DNA from: Methylophaga thiooxydans DMS010
GTDB lineage: Bacteria; Pseudomonadota; Gammaproteobacteria; Nitrosococcales; Methylophagaceae
DNA: 64,000 bases
Assembly (NCBI RefSeq): GCF_000156355.1
Contig: NZ_GG657899.1
Span: 113,910 to 177,909 of the forward strand
Direction of reading: 5' to 3'
Shown here: positions 55,785 to 64,000 of the stretch, piece by piece
How positions within the stretch are numbered: the stretch's first letter is position 1
Layout: each line of letters starts with the position of its first letter
Notes under the pieces: model-generated
Database searches by the model: none
Seen by the model: the letters and a program-made list of their open reading frames with translations, nothing else
Told to the model about the DNA's origin: nothing
Made by a program: the position numbers and the translations under genes

Positions 55785-56437
55785 GGAAATAGCGTAGCGT
55801 CATCACCCTCATGCCATTGCGGATATTTCTGCATAATACGTTTAAATAATTCGCTTTCTAGAAAGTCATCCAGCCAGTGCCTTACTGCTGGATAGGGTGA
55901 TTGATCAAACCAATCCTTATCAACAAAAGCGAATTGCCTGATAAATGGCAATACCGCGATATCGGCTATCGTCCAGTTAGCTCCCAACAAACAGCCATTG
56001 TTATTTAATAATGACTCGAGCTTGGCTAGCGTTTTTTCACCTTGTTGGCGGTAATGCAGCTCAGTGTGTTCAGGGTAACGGTCAGCGTATTTATAGCGAT
56101 CAAGATAAAATTTGAATTCACCATCATTGTTTTCAATCAACTGCTGGCTGATATGCTGTTGAGCGTCACTCAGATTGTGTTGCCAGTTATTGGGATCATG
56201 CTGTTGCAATGCCCACAACATAATATCCAGACTTTCATCAATGACTTTACCCTCAGCAGTTTGCAGAACCGGCACAGTGGCTTTTGAGGATAGAGCCAGC
56301 AAAGACGCGGGTTTGTCTTTCAATACAACTTCACGTAGCTCAGTGTGAATGTTACTGCTGGTTATGGCTAATCGTGCTCGCATGGCATATGGGCAGCGAC
56401 GAAAGCTATATAAAACGGGTAAATTGGGTTCAGTCAT
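55781..56437 (-). CDS. glutathione S-transferase family protein
   Basis: Protein of 218 residues: N-terminal thioredoxin fold with YSFRRCPYAMRARL (Cys near residue 14, the CPYA form seen in some beta or omega-type GSTs), VIDESLDI as the glutathione-binding turn, and a helical C-terminal domain (GANWTIADIAVLPFIRQF). Substrate is unknown. Single gene facing the lipoprotein peptidase gene. Confidence 0.9.
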   Translation of the reverse strand: MTEPNLPVLYSFRRCPYAMRARLAITSSNIHTELREVVLKDKPASLLALSSKATVPVLQTAEGKVIDESLDIMLWALQQHDPNNWQHNLSDAQQHISQQLIENNDGEFKFYLDRYKYADRYPEHTELHYRQQGEKTLAKLESLLNNNGCLLGANWTIADIAVLPFIRQFAFVDKDWFDQSPYPAVRHWLDDFLESELFKRIMQKYPQWHEGDDATLFP

Positions 56438-56514
56438 ACTTTAAGCGGGAAGAGGCCTAAAAAGCCTCAGTATAGCAATCTGGGCAGCAGACCTAAATCT
56501 GCTAACAGCTGGGT

Positions 56515-57129
56515 TTAGAATTCGCGCAGACTCATCGCATCACTGGCGATACCACCACGTAACATTTCAGCCTGACGGTTTAGTGTGTGTTTCACTAACA
56601 AGTTGCGGTCTTGCTCATCCATGTGGGTGAATATCATGCGCAAGTGATAGGGCTTATCGGGCGATGCTGACAGGATCTTTTCACATGAAATAACAGACGC
56701 CAAAGCATGAATCGTATTTGCAGTGGGTAATAACTGCATATAGATTTCAACGTGGTCTTTAACTTCAATAGGCTCTGCGACCATAAAGGCGAGTCCACCA
56801 CCACTCAGGTTCGCATCGGTCAGATCATCATGTGAGATGGGGTTATGATGACGCTGAATCTCTTGTGAAATGAGATTAATTTTTTCATCGAGCATACGCA
56901 GCGCACGCGCAATATCACGATCTTGGTGATTAATTTGATCTAAGGTATGTGTGAAGGCTGTTTGTAGTGCTCTTAATTGCGCCTTTTCATTACCTTCATC
57001 ATCGTCGGTTGATTGCGCAATACGATGCGCTACGGAACTAACGTTCTCTTTTTGTATGATTTTATAGTCAACCACAACCGTGTCGTTGATGCGAAAAAAT
57101 TCGCGCCTATCTGAGCCAGCATAGTGCAT
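56515..57129 (-). CDS. PilZ domain protein
   Basis: Cytoplasmic protein of 204 residues. RREFFRI at residues 8-14 and, after a long helical insertion (about 40-100), DANLSGGGLAF near residue 107 are the two halves of the PilZ c-di-GMP-binding motif (RxxxR and [D/N]xSxxG). It is a probable c-di-GMP receptor. It could respond to the cyclase encoded 7 kb away, but no direct link is visible. No partner gene next to it shows the output. Confidence 0.88.
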   Translation of the reverse strand: MHYAGSDRREFFRINDTVVVDYKIIQKENVSSVAHRIAQSTDDDEGNEKAQLRALQTAFTHTLDQINHQDRDIARALRMLDEKINLISQEIQRHHNPISHDDLTDANLSGGGLAFMVAEPIEVKDHVEIYMQLLPTANTIHALASVISCEKILSASPDKPYHLRMIFTHMDEQDRNLLVKHTLNRQAEMLRGGIASDAMSLREF

Positions 57130-57148
57130 CTTGCCCGTCCAAAATTTG

Positions 57149-57188
57149 TTAATAATTATTAAGCATTACTAGGGGGTGGGACGCCCCC
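57149..57188. promoter_or_regulatory. palindrome and GC hairpin upstream of the PilZ gene
   Basis: TTAATAATTATTAA at 57149-57162 is a perfect 14-bp palindrome 19 nt before the PilZ gene start. GGGGG at 57172-57176 pairs with CCCCC at 57184-57188 across a 7-nt loop. They sit in the 193-nt gap between the PilZ gene and the PhoH gene, both on the minus strand. Confidence 0.35.
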
Positions 57189-57322
57189 AAAGCCGACTTC
57201 CTTTATATCATGTTCTGAATTTTTTACCAGTCCCGTGACGTTTGCGCCAAAGAGTTGGTAGCTTGGTTTGAGTGTTAACTCATACGCTTATGTCCTGAAT
57301 GATGGTCATTTAACGCTCATTA

Positions 57323-58738
57323 TTATAGGTGTTCGGACGCATAATCCGCTAAACGGGAACGTTCGCCGCGCAACAAAGTAATGTGGCCACTGTGCTGCCA
57401 GTACTTAAAGTGATCGACCACATAAGTCAGCCCGGAGGTGGTCTCACTTAAGTACGGCGTATCAATCTGAGCGATATTACCTAAACAGACCACTTTGGTG
57501 CCGGGACCGGCACGGGTGATTAAGGTTTTCATTTGTTTTGATGTCAGATTTTGCGCTTCATCAATAATGATGAAACGGTTAAGGAAAGTACGACCACGCA
57601 TAAAGTTCAATGAACGGATTTTGATCCAACGCTGAAGTAAATCATTGGTTGCCTGACGCCCCCATTCACCGCCCTCGGTTTTATTCAGTACTTCCAAGTT
57701 GTCCATCAGGGCACCCATCCACGGTGTCATTTTTTCTTCTTCGGTACCCGGCAAAAAGCCAATATCTTCGCCTACAGGCACGGTAACACGCGTCATAACA
57801 ATCTCACAGTAGCGCTTATGCTCGATGGTTTGCGTTAATGCCGCCGCCAGCGTGAGCAGCGTTTTACCCGTACCTGCCTGTCCCAATAAAGTCACGAAAT
57901 CGACTTCGGGATCCATTAATAAATTCAACGCAAAGTTTTGTTCGCGATTGCGTGCCGTAATACCCCAAACAGCATGATTGTCTTTTCGATAATCATTGAT
58001 CAGTTGGATATCGGAGCTGTTTTCTGTCACCGATCTCACTACGGCTTCGATATTGTGATCTTCGCCAGGTGAAAAAATGAGCTGGTTGGGATACCAGTCT
58101 TTAACCACATCACCCTCGACTTGGTAAAAGGTCTGCCCATCAGCAGTCCATGACTCCAGACGATTTAAGTCATCCCAAAAGTCCGCCGTCAATTCACTGG
58201 AGCCGCGATACAACAGATCGACATCATCTAAGACTTTATCGTTGTAATAATCTTCAGCACAGATCCCCAGCACTGTTGCTTTAATGCGAAGGTTGATGTC
58301 TTTTGAGACCAGAATGATGGTGTGATCAGTAATGGTTTGTTGCAAGGCAATCGCGACACTCAAGATGGCATTATCACCCTGATGACTTGGCAACTCTTTC
58401 GGTAAATCCCTTTGCATTTGCGTGGTCTGGAAGAATAAACGCCCAGTGGCAGCAGGCATATCGCCATTATTTACGCTAGGTAATGGAATACCGTTACTGA
58501 TGGCATCGCTGTCTTCGGCAATTAATAACATTTCATCAAGGAAACGACTGACTTGGCGAACATTGCGAGATACTTCTGACAAGCCTTTTTTGCCACGATC
58601 CAACTCTTCAAGTACCACCATGGGAAGATAAATATCATGTTCGTCAAAGCGGAACAGGGCAGTGGGGTCGTGCATCAGCACATTGGTGTCAAGTATGAAC
58701 AGGCGTTTTCCAGCGGCGGGTCGTTTAATCATCTGCAA
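57323..58738 (-). CDS. PhoH family ATPase with N-terminal PIN domain
   Basis: Protein of 471 residues. Residues 8-150 are a PIN ribonuclease domain (FILDTNVLMHDP, LVVLEELDRGKKGL-like VVLEELDRGKKG). Residues about 240-465 are a PhoH ATPase (LLGQAGTGKTLLTLAAA, FIIDEAQNLTSKQMKTL). This PIN-PhoH layout (PhoH2 or YlaK type) has been linked to RNA unwinding and cleavage. The acidic PIN residues visible (DTN at the start, EELD) suggest the nuclease site may be kept. Single gene. Confidence 0.93.
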   Translation of the reverse strand: MQMIKRPAAGKRLFILDTNVLMHDPTALFRFDEHDIYLPMVVLEELDRGKKGLSEVSRNVRQVSRFLDEMLLIAEDSDAISNGIPLPSVNNGDMPAATGRLFFQTTQMQRDLPKELPSHQGDNAILSVAIALQQTITDHTIILVSKDINLRIKATVLGICAEDYYNDKVLDDVDLLYRGSSELTADFWDDLNRLESWTADGQTFYQVEGDVVKDWYPNQLIFSPGEDHNIEAVVRSVTENSSDIQLINDYRKDNHAVWGITARNREQNFALNLLMDPEVDFVTLLGQAGTGKTLLTLAAALTQTIEHKRYCEIVMTRVTVPVGEDIGFLPGTEEEKMTPWMGALMDNLEVLNKTEGGEWGRQATNDLLQRWIKIRSLNFMRGRTFLNRFIIIDEAQNLTSKQMKTLITRAGPGTKVVCLGNIAQIDTPYLSETTSGLTYVVDHFKYWQHSGHITLLRGERSRLADYASEHL

Positions 58739-59344
58739 GAAGTCCTCTTGTGGATAGGGGAGTGCCTGAGTTCGATTATGATCGAGAAATAACGGTCTGC
58801 AAAGAGCTATAAAGCAGAAAATGTATTGCTCAAGCTGTTGTCAAAAAGTGCTACTTCACAAGCTGAAAAATAGTGTTAAGATAACAAATCCCCCTCTTGA
58901 ATTGACGGTGTCTGTCTTTGACATTGCTATTAATAGCGCCGTTTCCCGCGTTTTATCACTTACTCTAACAATAACAAGTTTTTGTCTTCGACAAGCGATG
59001 CGTGAGTCACCGTCAATGCGAATAAACGCACACTCAATACCTGACCGCGCTATGCCGTTATATGCCACTGATTCTGCTGCTTTACAGCGGCTCAGGAAAA
59101 ATTACCCAGACCTGTTGGTGGGTACAGATAACAATGAAAAAAGCGGCCAACTTGCCTCATTTTGCGCAGAGCTATGTCATAAGTGGGAATATTTCCTGAG
59201 TGTTGCTATGAGTCCTTGTTAGCCCTTAAAAATATGCATAGTGTGAGTGGTCAAAACGACAGGTGAACTTGTACATCAGCGTTACTGATCGCTTATTTCG
59301 CCCTTATTAGATGTTCATCCCGACTATTAAATCTAGAGGTAATT
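58739..59344. other. 606-nt stretch without a convincing gene
   Basis: Between the PhoH gene and a secreted-protein gene. A frame at 58821-59222 (133 residues) is open on the plus strand but begins with a Cys-rich run, has no ribosome site and matches no family. Its later part (from around 59026) looks slightly more protein-like. It might be a decayed gene. I see no tRNA, repeat or hairpin of note. Confidence 0.5.
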
Positions 59345-59788
59345 ATGTCTGTATTTCATCGTGTGACACTTGGCTGTCTGATTGGTTTAACTATGACGGC
59401 AACAGTCCATGCCGCTCCTTCAAGCAATGATCTCATGGGTACTTGGTACAGTGAGCAGCAACAAGATGACGAGACAATGAAATGGTTAACCCGACGAATG
59501 GATAACAATCGCTATGCTGCTTTATTTTTAGTCTGTAACGGTAAAGATCTATCTTGGGTACAAAAAGAGACGGGTGACTGGCAGCTTGAAAACGGGGAAT
59601 TGGTTGAAAACGTGTCCTCGATGGAAGATATGAATGGTAAAAAGCAAGTACCAGAAGGTAAGACAGTTACTCAGACATACACCGAACTGAATCTAAACGG
59701 TGATGTATTGGCATATCAAAAGAAAGGGACTGACAAACAATTTGAGTTTAACCGCGTGGAAGACGGGTATCAAATCCGCTGCGATTAG
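59345..59788 (+). CDS. secreted small protein of unknown function
   Basis: Protein of 147 residues with a signal peptide ending VHA near residue 24 (SVFHRVTLGCLIGLTMTATV). The mature part begins SSNDLMGTWYSEQQQDDE, which recalls lipocalin-like or META-like 'GTW' domains, and ends FEFNRVEDGYQIRCD. Two cysteines could pair. A GAGG site precedes the ATG at 59345. I do not recognise a named family. It is alone between the empty stretch and a strong hairpin. Confidence 0.75.
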   Translation: MSVFHRVTLGCLIGLTMTATVHAAPSSNDLMGTWYSEQQQDDETMKWLTRRMDNNRYAALFLVCNGKDLSWVQKETGDWQLENGELVENVSSMEDMNGKKQVPEGKTVTQTYTELNLNGDVLAYQKKGTDKQFEFNRVEDGYQIRCD

Positions 59789-59880
59789 TGGTTGGGCTTT
59801 CTTATTGTTTTAGATGATGGGGCGTTACATTTTTTTGTAGCGAGCATTTCATTCTGATGACAACAGATGACAATGGCTTG

Positions 59881-59908
59881 TCATGCCAGCATCGTTATGC
59901 TGGCATGA
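59881..59908. terminator. 12-bp perfect hairpin between convergent genes
   Basis: TCATGCCAGCAT, loop CGTT, ATGCTGGCATGA. It lies between a plus-strand gene ending at 59788 and a minus-strand gene ending at 59931. No T-run follows on either side, so if it acts as a terminator it is not a classic one. It could be a processing site or a REP-like element, though I saw no second copy in this window. Confidence 0.5.
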
Positions 59909-59930
59909 GTCACCATCAGTTCGTGAGCTT

Positions 59931-60962
59931 TTAATCAGGCACGACGGCTTTACCCACGGTGTTTGCATCAGTAGCAAACCATATGGCGTTGGAAGAGTCA
60001 TCAAATACCATGTGGCGAATAGTAATCCCTCCAGACGGAACGTCATCTTTTGAAATAAAGCGTTCGGTTTTAGTATCAAAGCCAATAAAGCGGTTAGGTT
60101 GTATGCCCGTTTCAACGTACCAAACACGATCTTTGTTATCGACAGCTAAAGCATAAATTCCGGCCGCCTCACCACCGGGTGTTTCCCATTCCCGCATCGT
60201 TTTTGTTTTAGGGTCATACACGCCAATATGTCCCATTGCATTATCGCCCCACCAGATACGGCCATCAGATGTGATATCAAGGCGGCGAATCAAGCTATCT
60301 TGTGTCGGTGTCTGAATTATTTCTAACTGCATCGTATCAGGATCAATCGTGGCGATAGCGTTACTGCCCATCAGCGCTACCCATGGTCTGTCATTTCCAT
60401 CAACCACAAGGCCATAAGGCCGCATGTTTTTGTCAGGCAGAGATATTTTATTCACCTCGCCGGTTGTTGTGTTGAGCTTCGCGATAGTGTTTGACCATTG
60501 GGCGGTAAACCAGAGATTACCATCAGCTGTCCAGTCCATCGTATGTGGATCGTTTATCGCTTCAGGCATATCAAATCGTGTGACTTTGCCTGTATCAGGA
60601 TTCATTTTGCCAATATGTTTATCTTTATTACCCGCATACCATGGCGTTCCATCTTCACTGACGACAACGGTATGAGGGCCGGTACCAGGAATATCGAATT
60701 TTTTCATTTCGCCTGTTTCCGGATTGAGGCGAGCAACATAATGGTCAACCTGACCGACAAACCACACAGCACCATTTTCCACAACATAGGGGTCGCGAGG
60801 CCGCGAGTTTTCCCATGGTACTGTCCATTCGGTGAATGCTAATGTGTTGGGTAAGGTTGAGTTTTGTTCATCGGAAAAACTGTTGGTCGAGATTAGCAAT
60901 GAACTACTCAGTAATACAGTGAGTAGGGTTTTGTAGGAAGACGTCAATCGTGTGTCAAACAT
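59931..60962 (-). CDS. secreted Vgb-like beta-propeller protein
   Basis: Protein of 343 residues: signal peptide (about residues 1-30) and a propeller of about six blades. Each blade has a motif such as DGNLWFTAQWSNTIAKLN or DGTPWYAGNKDKHIGKMN. It resembles the virginiamycin B lyase/SMP-30 type. The start is ATG at 60962. A resistance role is unlikely in this context, since such propellers also act on lactones or bind ligands in the periplasm. It is divergent from the VF530-type gene. Confidence 0.82.
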   Translation of the reverse strand: MFDTRLTSSYKTLLTVLLSSSLLISTNSFSDEQNSTLPNTLAFTEWTVPWENSRPRDPYVVENGAVWFVGQVDHYVARLNPETGEMKKFDIPGTGPHTVVVSEDGTPWYAGNKDKHIGKMNPDTGKVTRFDMPEAINDPHTMDWTADGNLWFTAQWSNTIAKLNTTTGEVNKISLPDKNMRPYGLVVDGNDRPWVALMGSNAIATIDPDTMQLEIIQTPTQDSLIRRLDITSDGRIWWGDNAMGHIGVYDPKTKTMREWETPGGEAAGIYALAVDNKDRVWYVETGIQPNRFIGFDTKTERFISKDDVPSGGITIRHMVFDDSSNAIWFATDANTVGKAVVPD

Positions 60963-61130
60963 TTAGTTACTCCTCATCAATAGCAACTCCATGTGGACAA
61001 TACCATTCTACAAATAGCTCCCAACAGAAACCGCTTGTTGTGTTAACAAAATCACTTTATGTTTGATACGCATTACGACATCATCAGTGATTGATGTAAA
61101 TTTGATTTTTAATAAAAAGCCTATTCATAA

Positions 61131-61376
61131 ATGACAAAACAACAAGCTAATAATCCATTACACGGCATAACGCTTGAAAAAGTAGTGACAGACTTAGTCG
61201 ACCATTATGGTTGGTCGGGTTTGGCAGATAGAATCAACATCAATTGTTTCAAAAGTGATCCATCGGTGAAATCATCGCTGAAATTTTTACGTAAAACGCC
61301 TTGGGCAAGAGATAAAGTCGAGGCTTTGTATATCACGACATTTAGTGAGTCGTCGCCATGGAAAAAATCGACCTAA
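61131..61376 (+). CDS. VF530-type (DUF2132) small protein
   Basis: Protein of 81 residues with [20 protein letters not shown] and [22 protein letters not shown], which is the VF530/DUF2132 signature, a small helical fold proposed to bind DNA. No membrane segment. Function not established. It stands alone, facing the PP2C-kinase gene tail to tail with a 25-nt gap. Confidence 0.9.
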   Translation: MTKQQANNPLHGITLEKVVTDLVDHYGWSGLADRININCFKSDPSVKSSLKFLRKTPWARDKVEALYITTFSESSPWKKST

Positions 61377-61401
61377 TCGGCAGATAGTTTCCCGCAACGA
61401 G

Positions 61402-63123
61402 CTAAAGGTAATCCGCCAGAGTCTGATACAGCACGATCAGTACTAAACCCGTTGATACACATTTCCAAAATAGTACAGGGTCACGATCAATCAATGGCGG
61501 TTTGGCTTTATTCAAAAATACTTTATTGGGATGACCCAGGTCATACACAAACTCGGCGACTTCCTGATAACGTTTGTGAGGCTGAATACTAGCAGCCTTG
61601 CGAATCGTGTCATCGACCCAGAAGGGAATTTTGTGTTCTTCCCGAACTAAGGAGCGATAACTGAGTTTCCGTTGCGCCGCCACACTATAGGCTTTTGATA
61701 CCGATGAGCCATAAGGCAGTTCATGAGAGAGCAAGTGATAGGTCAGCACAGCCAAAGAAAAAATATCGGATTGAGCTGTACCCTGATAACCAAGAAAATA
61801 TTCAGGCGCAGTGAATTGGGCTGTGCCTAGAATTAAATCGGTTTCGGCGCCTAATTCTGCCACGCCTGCTACGCGGGTTGAGCCAAAATCAATGATTTTT
61901 ACGGTACCTGAGCTATCAATCATGATGTTGTCAGGACGAATATCCTGATGAATCATTTCGCGGCGATGCATTGTTTGCAGACCTTTGGCAATTTGTTCAA
62001 CGATGCGCCTGACTTGATCCAGACTGGGGTGAGGATTGTCTTGCATCCATTGCGTTAAGGTCTGGCCCTCAATAAATTCGGTGACACTGTAGAGAAAGTG
62101 ACGTTGGCGCTGGCTTTCTATCGCTTTGAGGCAATGCACACTATTCAGCCTGCGTGTAATCCACTCCTCCATCAGAAAACGTTCAATCGCCTCCTGATCG
62201 TCCTCCAGATCGGTGGATAGGACTTTGAGCACGACATTTTCTTGCGTATTCATGTCTTTTGCTAAAAACACATGACTACGGCTACTGACATAAAGCTCAC
62301 GCAGTATCTCAAAGCCATCAAACTCCATTTTCGGCGTGAGAGCGGGGGGGGCAGGTAAAAGACTTGCATGTTGTAGATTCGGCATGCCCAGTGGCGGTAG
62401 CGTTTCAACCCGCACGATCTGAATAGTCAGATTATCATCACTACCGGCATCGAAAGCTCGTTGAATTAAGCTTTCGCTGGCTTTTTGCAAGTCATCAGTA
62501 TGCGTGTTGATGGCAGCAATAATTTGGTTTTCATTGATAAAGTCATAGACTCCATCTGTGGCCAGAATAAAGATATCGCCCAAATTGGCATCAAACGTTT
62601 TACTGTCACAGTGAAATTGTTGTTCCAGCCCCATCGCACGGGTCAGATAGCTGTTTTCCTGATCGCCTGCTTTTTTATGGTCAATCGATAGTTGGGTAAG
62701 ACGATTATTTCTCAGCCGAAAAATGCGGCTATCGCCGATGTGGAACAAATACGCTTTATTCGCTTTGAACACCAGACCGCTAAACGTGCAAACATAACCT
62801 TGATCCATGTCATAACGGAACTCGCTATTGCGGGTTTGTCCATACAGCCAAGAGTTAATGGATTGTAAGACACGATGTCCCGAGGTTTGCACTGACCATG
62901 AGTCGGGGGTTGCATAGTAATCTGCAATAAAACTGTTAACCGATGTTGCACTGGCTTCCTGACTGACATCACTTGTGCTGATACCATCCGCCAAGGCCAC
63001 CGTGATCCCTTTCGTAGTCAGCTCAGGTTCAGAGGGGATGAACAGACCATATCGATCTTGATTTATTGGCTTGCGGCCGGCGTTGGAATGTTGACCAATA
63101 GTGAGAGATAAAGACTCAGACAT
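61402..63123 (-). CDS. PP2C phosphatase-Ser/Thr kinase fusion with C-terminal membrane anchor
   Basis: Protein of 573 residues. Residues 1-240 are a PP2C-type phosphatase with INQDRYG, ALADGIS, TDGVYDF and DDNLTIQ, so the metal aspartates are intact. Residues about 270-530 are a Hanks-type kinase: VVLKVL (ATP lysine), HQDIRPDNIM (catalytic loop) and DFGSTRV (metal loop). A single hydrophobic helix near the C-terminus (FWKCVSTGLVLIVLY) should anchor it. ATG 63123 is chosen because AAGGA lies 10 nt upstream. An ATG at 63162 adds 13 odd residues. The target is unknown. Confidence 0.9.
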   Translation of the reverse strand: MSESLSLTIGQHSNAGRKPINQDRYGLFIPSEPELTTKGITVALADGISTSDVSQEASATSVNSFIADYYATPDSWSVQTSGHRVLQSINSWLYGQTRNSEFRYDMDQGYVCTFSGLVFKANKAYLFHIGDSRIFRLRNNRLTQLSIDHKKAGDQENSYLTRAMGLEQQFHCDSKTFDANLGDIFILATDGVYDFINENQIIAAINTHTDDLQKASESLIQRAFDAGSDDNLTIQIVRVETLPPLGMPNLQHASLLPAPPALTPKMEFDGFEILRELYVSSRSHVFLAKDMNTQENVVLKVLSTDLEDDQEAIERFLMEEWITRRLNSVHCLKAIESQRQRHFLYSVTEFIEGQTLTQWMQDNPHPSLDQVRRIVEQIAKGLQTMHRREMIHQDIRPDNIMIDSSGTVKIIDFGSTRVAGVAELGAETDLILGTAQFTAPEYFLGYQGTAQSDIFSLAVLTYHLLSHELPYGSSVSKAYSVAAQRKLSYRSLVREEHKIPFWVDDTIRKAASIQPHKRYQEVAEFVYDLGHPNKVFLNKAKPPLIDRDPVLFWKCVSTGLVLIVLYQTLADYL

Positions 63124-63226
63124 TACATTGTCGTCCTTGGTTATTTGATAACTATCATGCAATATCTGGCACAGTTTGAATATAGGCTAAAAAAGGGTGA
63201 TCTGGCCGTATTGAGGATATAAGTAA

Positions 63227-63553
63227 ATGGTTGCAGTTGAACTGAAACAGATGATTTGGCAGATCGTGGCGCTCATCCCCGAAGGCAAAGTGGCAACGTA
63301 TGGACAGGTTGCTAAGCTATGTGGGTATCCGGGCTATGCGCGATATGTCGGACAGACATTAAAACAATTGCCAAAGGATACCCTGTTACCCTGGCATCGA
63401 GTGATTAATGCCAAGGGGAAAATAGCTTTTCCTGTTAATACACAAGCCTTTCAATCTCAAGCAATGCGTTTGCATGATGAAGGAGTGAAAGTTATTGCTG
63501 GAAGCATTAGCTTAAAACAGTACGCTTGGGATGGTATTGTCAGCGAACCCTGA
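63227..63553 (+). CDS. alkyltransferase-like protein (ATL)
   Basis: Protein of 108 residues, the C-terminal DNA-binding domain of O6-alkylguanine transferases (VATYGQVAKLCGYPGYARYVG). The active-site PCHRV is PWHRV here, with Trp instead of the methyl-accepting Cys. Such proteins bind alkyl-guanine and pass it to nucleotide excision repair. In a C1-using organism, which deals with methylating by-products, this would be fitting, but that is inference. It is divergent from the phosphatase-kinase gene. Confidence 0.92.
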   Translation: MVAVELKQMIWQIVALIPEGKVATYGQVAKLCGYPGYARYVGQTLKQLPKDTLLPWHRVINAKGKIAFPVNTQAFQSQAMRLHDEGVKVIAGSISLKQYAWDGIVSEP

Positions 63554-63596
63554 TGAGAAAGTTGATACCATAAGCGTTTAATTTATCAGGATCGTT

Positions 63597-64000
63597 ATGC
63601 AAGGTCTGATGCTCGCTGTTCTGGCGTACTCTATCTGGGGCCTATTCCCACTTTTCTTTAGCTACCTGAACCATGTGTCACCGGTGGAGGTATTATCTCA
63701 CCGGATTATTTGGTCTTTGGTCGCTACGCTGTCACTAAGCTTGCTGTTACTACGTGGCCGATTACTGGCAAAAGCACTGCAAGACAAAACAACGCTAATT
63801 TGGCTGGGTGTTTCTTCACTACTGATTGCGGTGAACTGGCTGGTTTATATTTGGGCGGTAGGGCAACACCGTGTATTAGAAGCCAGTCTCGGCTATTTTA
63901 TTATGCCGGTGGTAAGTCTTCTGATGGGCAGAATCTTATTGAAGGAGCCATTACACCCGTTACAAGCCTGGGCGGGAGGATTAGCCCTTATCGCCGTGAT
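63597..64000 (+). CDS. rarD: RarD-type EamA transporter, 5' part
   Basis: The gene is cut by the window end. About 134 codons are seen. It begins MQGLMLAVLAYSIWGLFP, then SPVEVLSHRIIWSL and NWLVYIWAV, which match RarD, a ten-helix DMT-superfamily permease. AGGA lies 5 nt before the ATG. Substrate unknown. The frame stays open to the last base. Confidence 0.9.
   Translation, partial: MQGLMLAVLAYSIWGLFPLFFSYLNHVSPVEVLSHRIIWSLVATLSLSLLLLRGRLLAKALQDKTTLIWLGVSSLLIAVNWLVYIWAVGQHRVLEASLGYFIMPVVSLLMGRILLKEPLHPLQAWAGGLALIAV

Noticed and set aside
56452-56468. Hairpin GAGGC-GCCTC as a terminator
   Set aside because: Only a 5-bp stem and no T-run after it on either strand.
58821-59222. 133-codon frame as a true gene
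   Set aside because: No ribosome site, no family match and atypical N-terminus. Kept only as a doubtful element in the region entry.
59931-60962. Antibiotic-resistance gene (vgb)
   Set aside because: Similarity is to the general propeller fold. The protein is exported and no other resistance or mobile elements lie nearby.
1-64000. CRISPR array, tRNA or rRNA genes, insertion sequences, prophage
   Set aside because: I read through the intergenic regions and found no regularly spaced repeats, cloverleaf-like sequences, transposase ORFs or phage genes.

Overview
This is a dense chromosomal segment from a gammaproteobacterium. It carries about 62 protein genes, with no rRNA, tRNA, CRISPR array, IS element or prophage that I can see. 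Two different formate dehydrogenase (FDH) operons lie back to back, and gene orders such as surE-pcm-nlpD, gmk-rpoZ-spoT-ridA-recG, ubiCA and bioBFHCD are typical of Gammaproteobacteria. Together with moderate G+C these suggest a methylotroph of the Methylophaga type. That genus call is inference from gene content only.

Layout. 1-4.4 kb: topoisomerase IV (parE, parC). 4.4-12.6 kb: a Tat-exported, quinone-linked formate dehydrogenase with its accessory genes (DUF3305, DUF3306, polyferredoxin, TorD-like chaperone, small Tat peptide, FdhA, FdhB, a tiny lipoprotein missed by length cut-offs, cytochrome b FdhC). 12.6-17.5 kb: a cytoplasmic NAD-dependent formate dehydrogenase made of a NuoE-NuoF fusion and a large catalytic subunit, closed by a clear terminator. 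17.6-23.1 kb: surE, pcm, a YqaA-type membrane protein, nlpD, prfB (with the programmed +1 frameshift intact) and lysS. rpoS is not in its common place after nlpD. 23.2-26 kb: small stress or envelope genes (cold-shock/DUF1294, DUF3617, NlpC/P60, HDOD). 26-30.3 kb: alaC-like aminotransferase, hom, thrC (with an unusual cysteine-rich insertion) and a membrane protein.

30.3-34.4 kb, minus strand: rph-rdgB-lipoprotein-hemW-small periplasmic protein-MOSC protein. 34.5-39.1 kb: yicC, then a minus-strand ferric iron ABC importer (fbpABC-like) with a candidate Fur box. 39.3-47.7 kb: gmk, rpoZ, spoT, ridA, recG, ubiC, ubiA, a chemoreceptor-like coiled-coil protein and a secreted nuclease. 47.7-50.6 kb, minus strand: a compact set of diguanylate cyclase, two-helix ion channel and a Cys/His-containing membrane protein, then comF. 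50.6-55.8 kb: bioB-F-H-C-D followed by a lipoprotein Cys-His-Asp protease. 55.8-64 kb: GST, PilZ protein, PIN-PhoH ATPase, two secreted proteins of unclear role, a VF530-type small protein, a PP2C-kinase fusion, an alkyltransferase-like protein and the start of rarD.

How it works together. The two FDHs would oxidise formate by separate routes. One feeds the quinone pool from the periplasmic side and the other makes NADH in the cytoplasm, which suits growth on C1 compounds where formate is the last intermediate. Most of the rest is housekeeping. The least explained items are the DUF3305/3306/polyferredoxin FDH helpers, the 59-residue FDH lipoprotein, the cyclase-channel-membrane protein operon, the chemoreceptor-like fragment after ubiA and the cysteine insertion in ThrC. 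I found nothing that clearly qualifies as a wholly new defence or mobile system.
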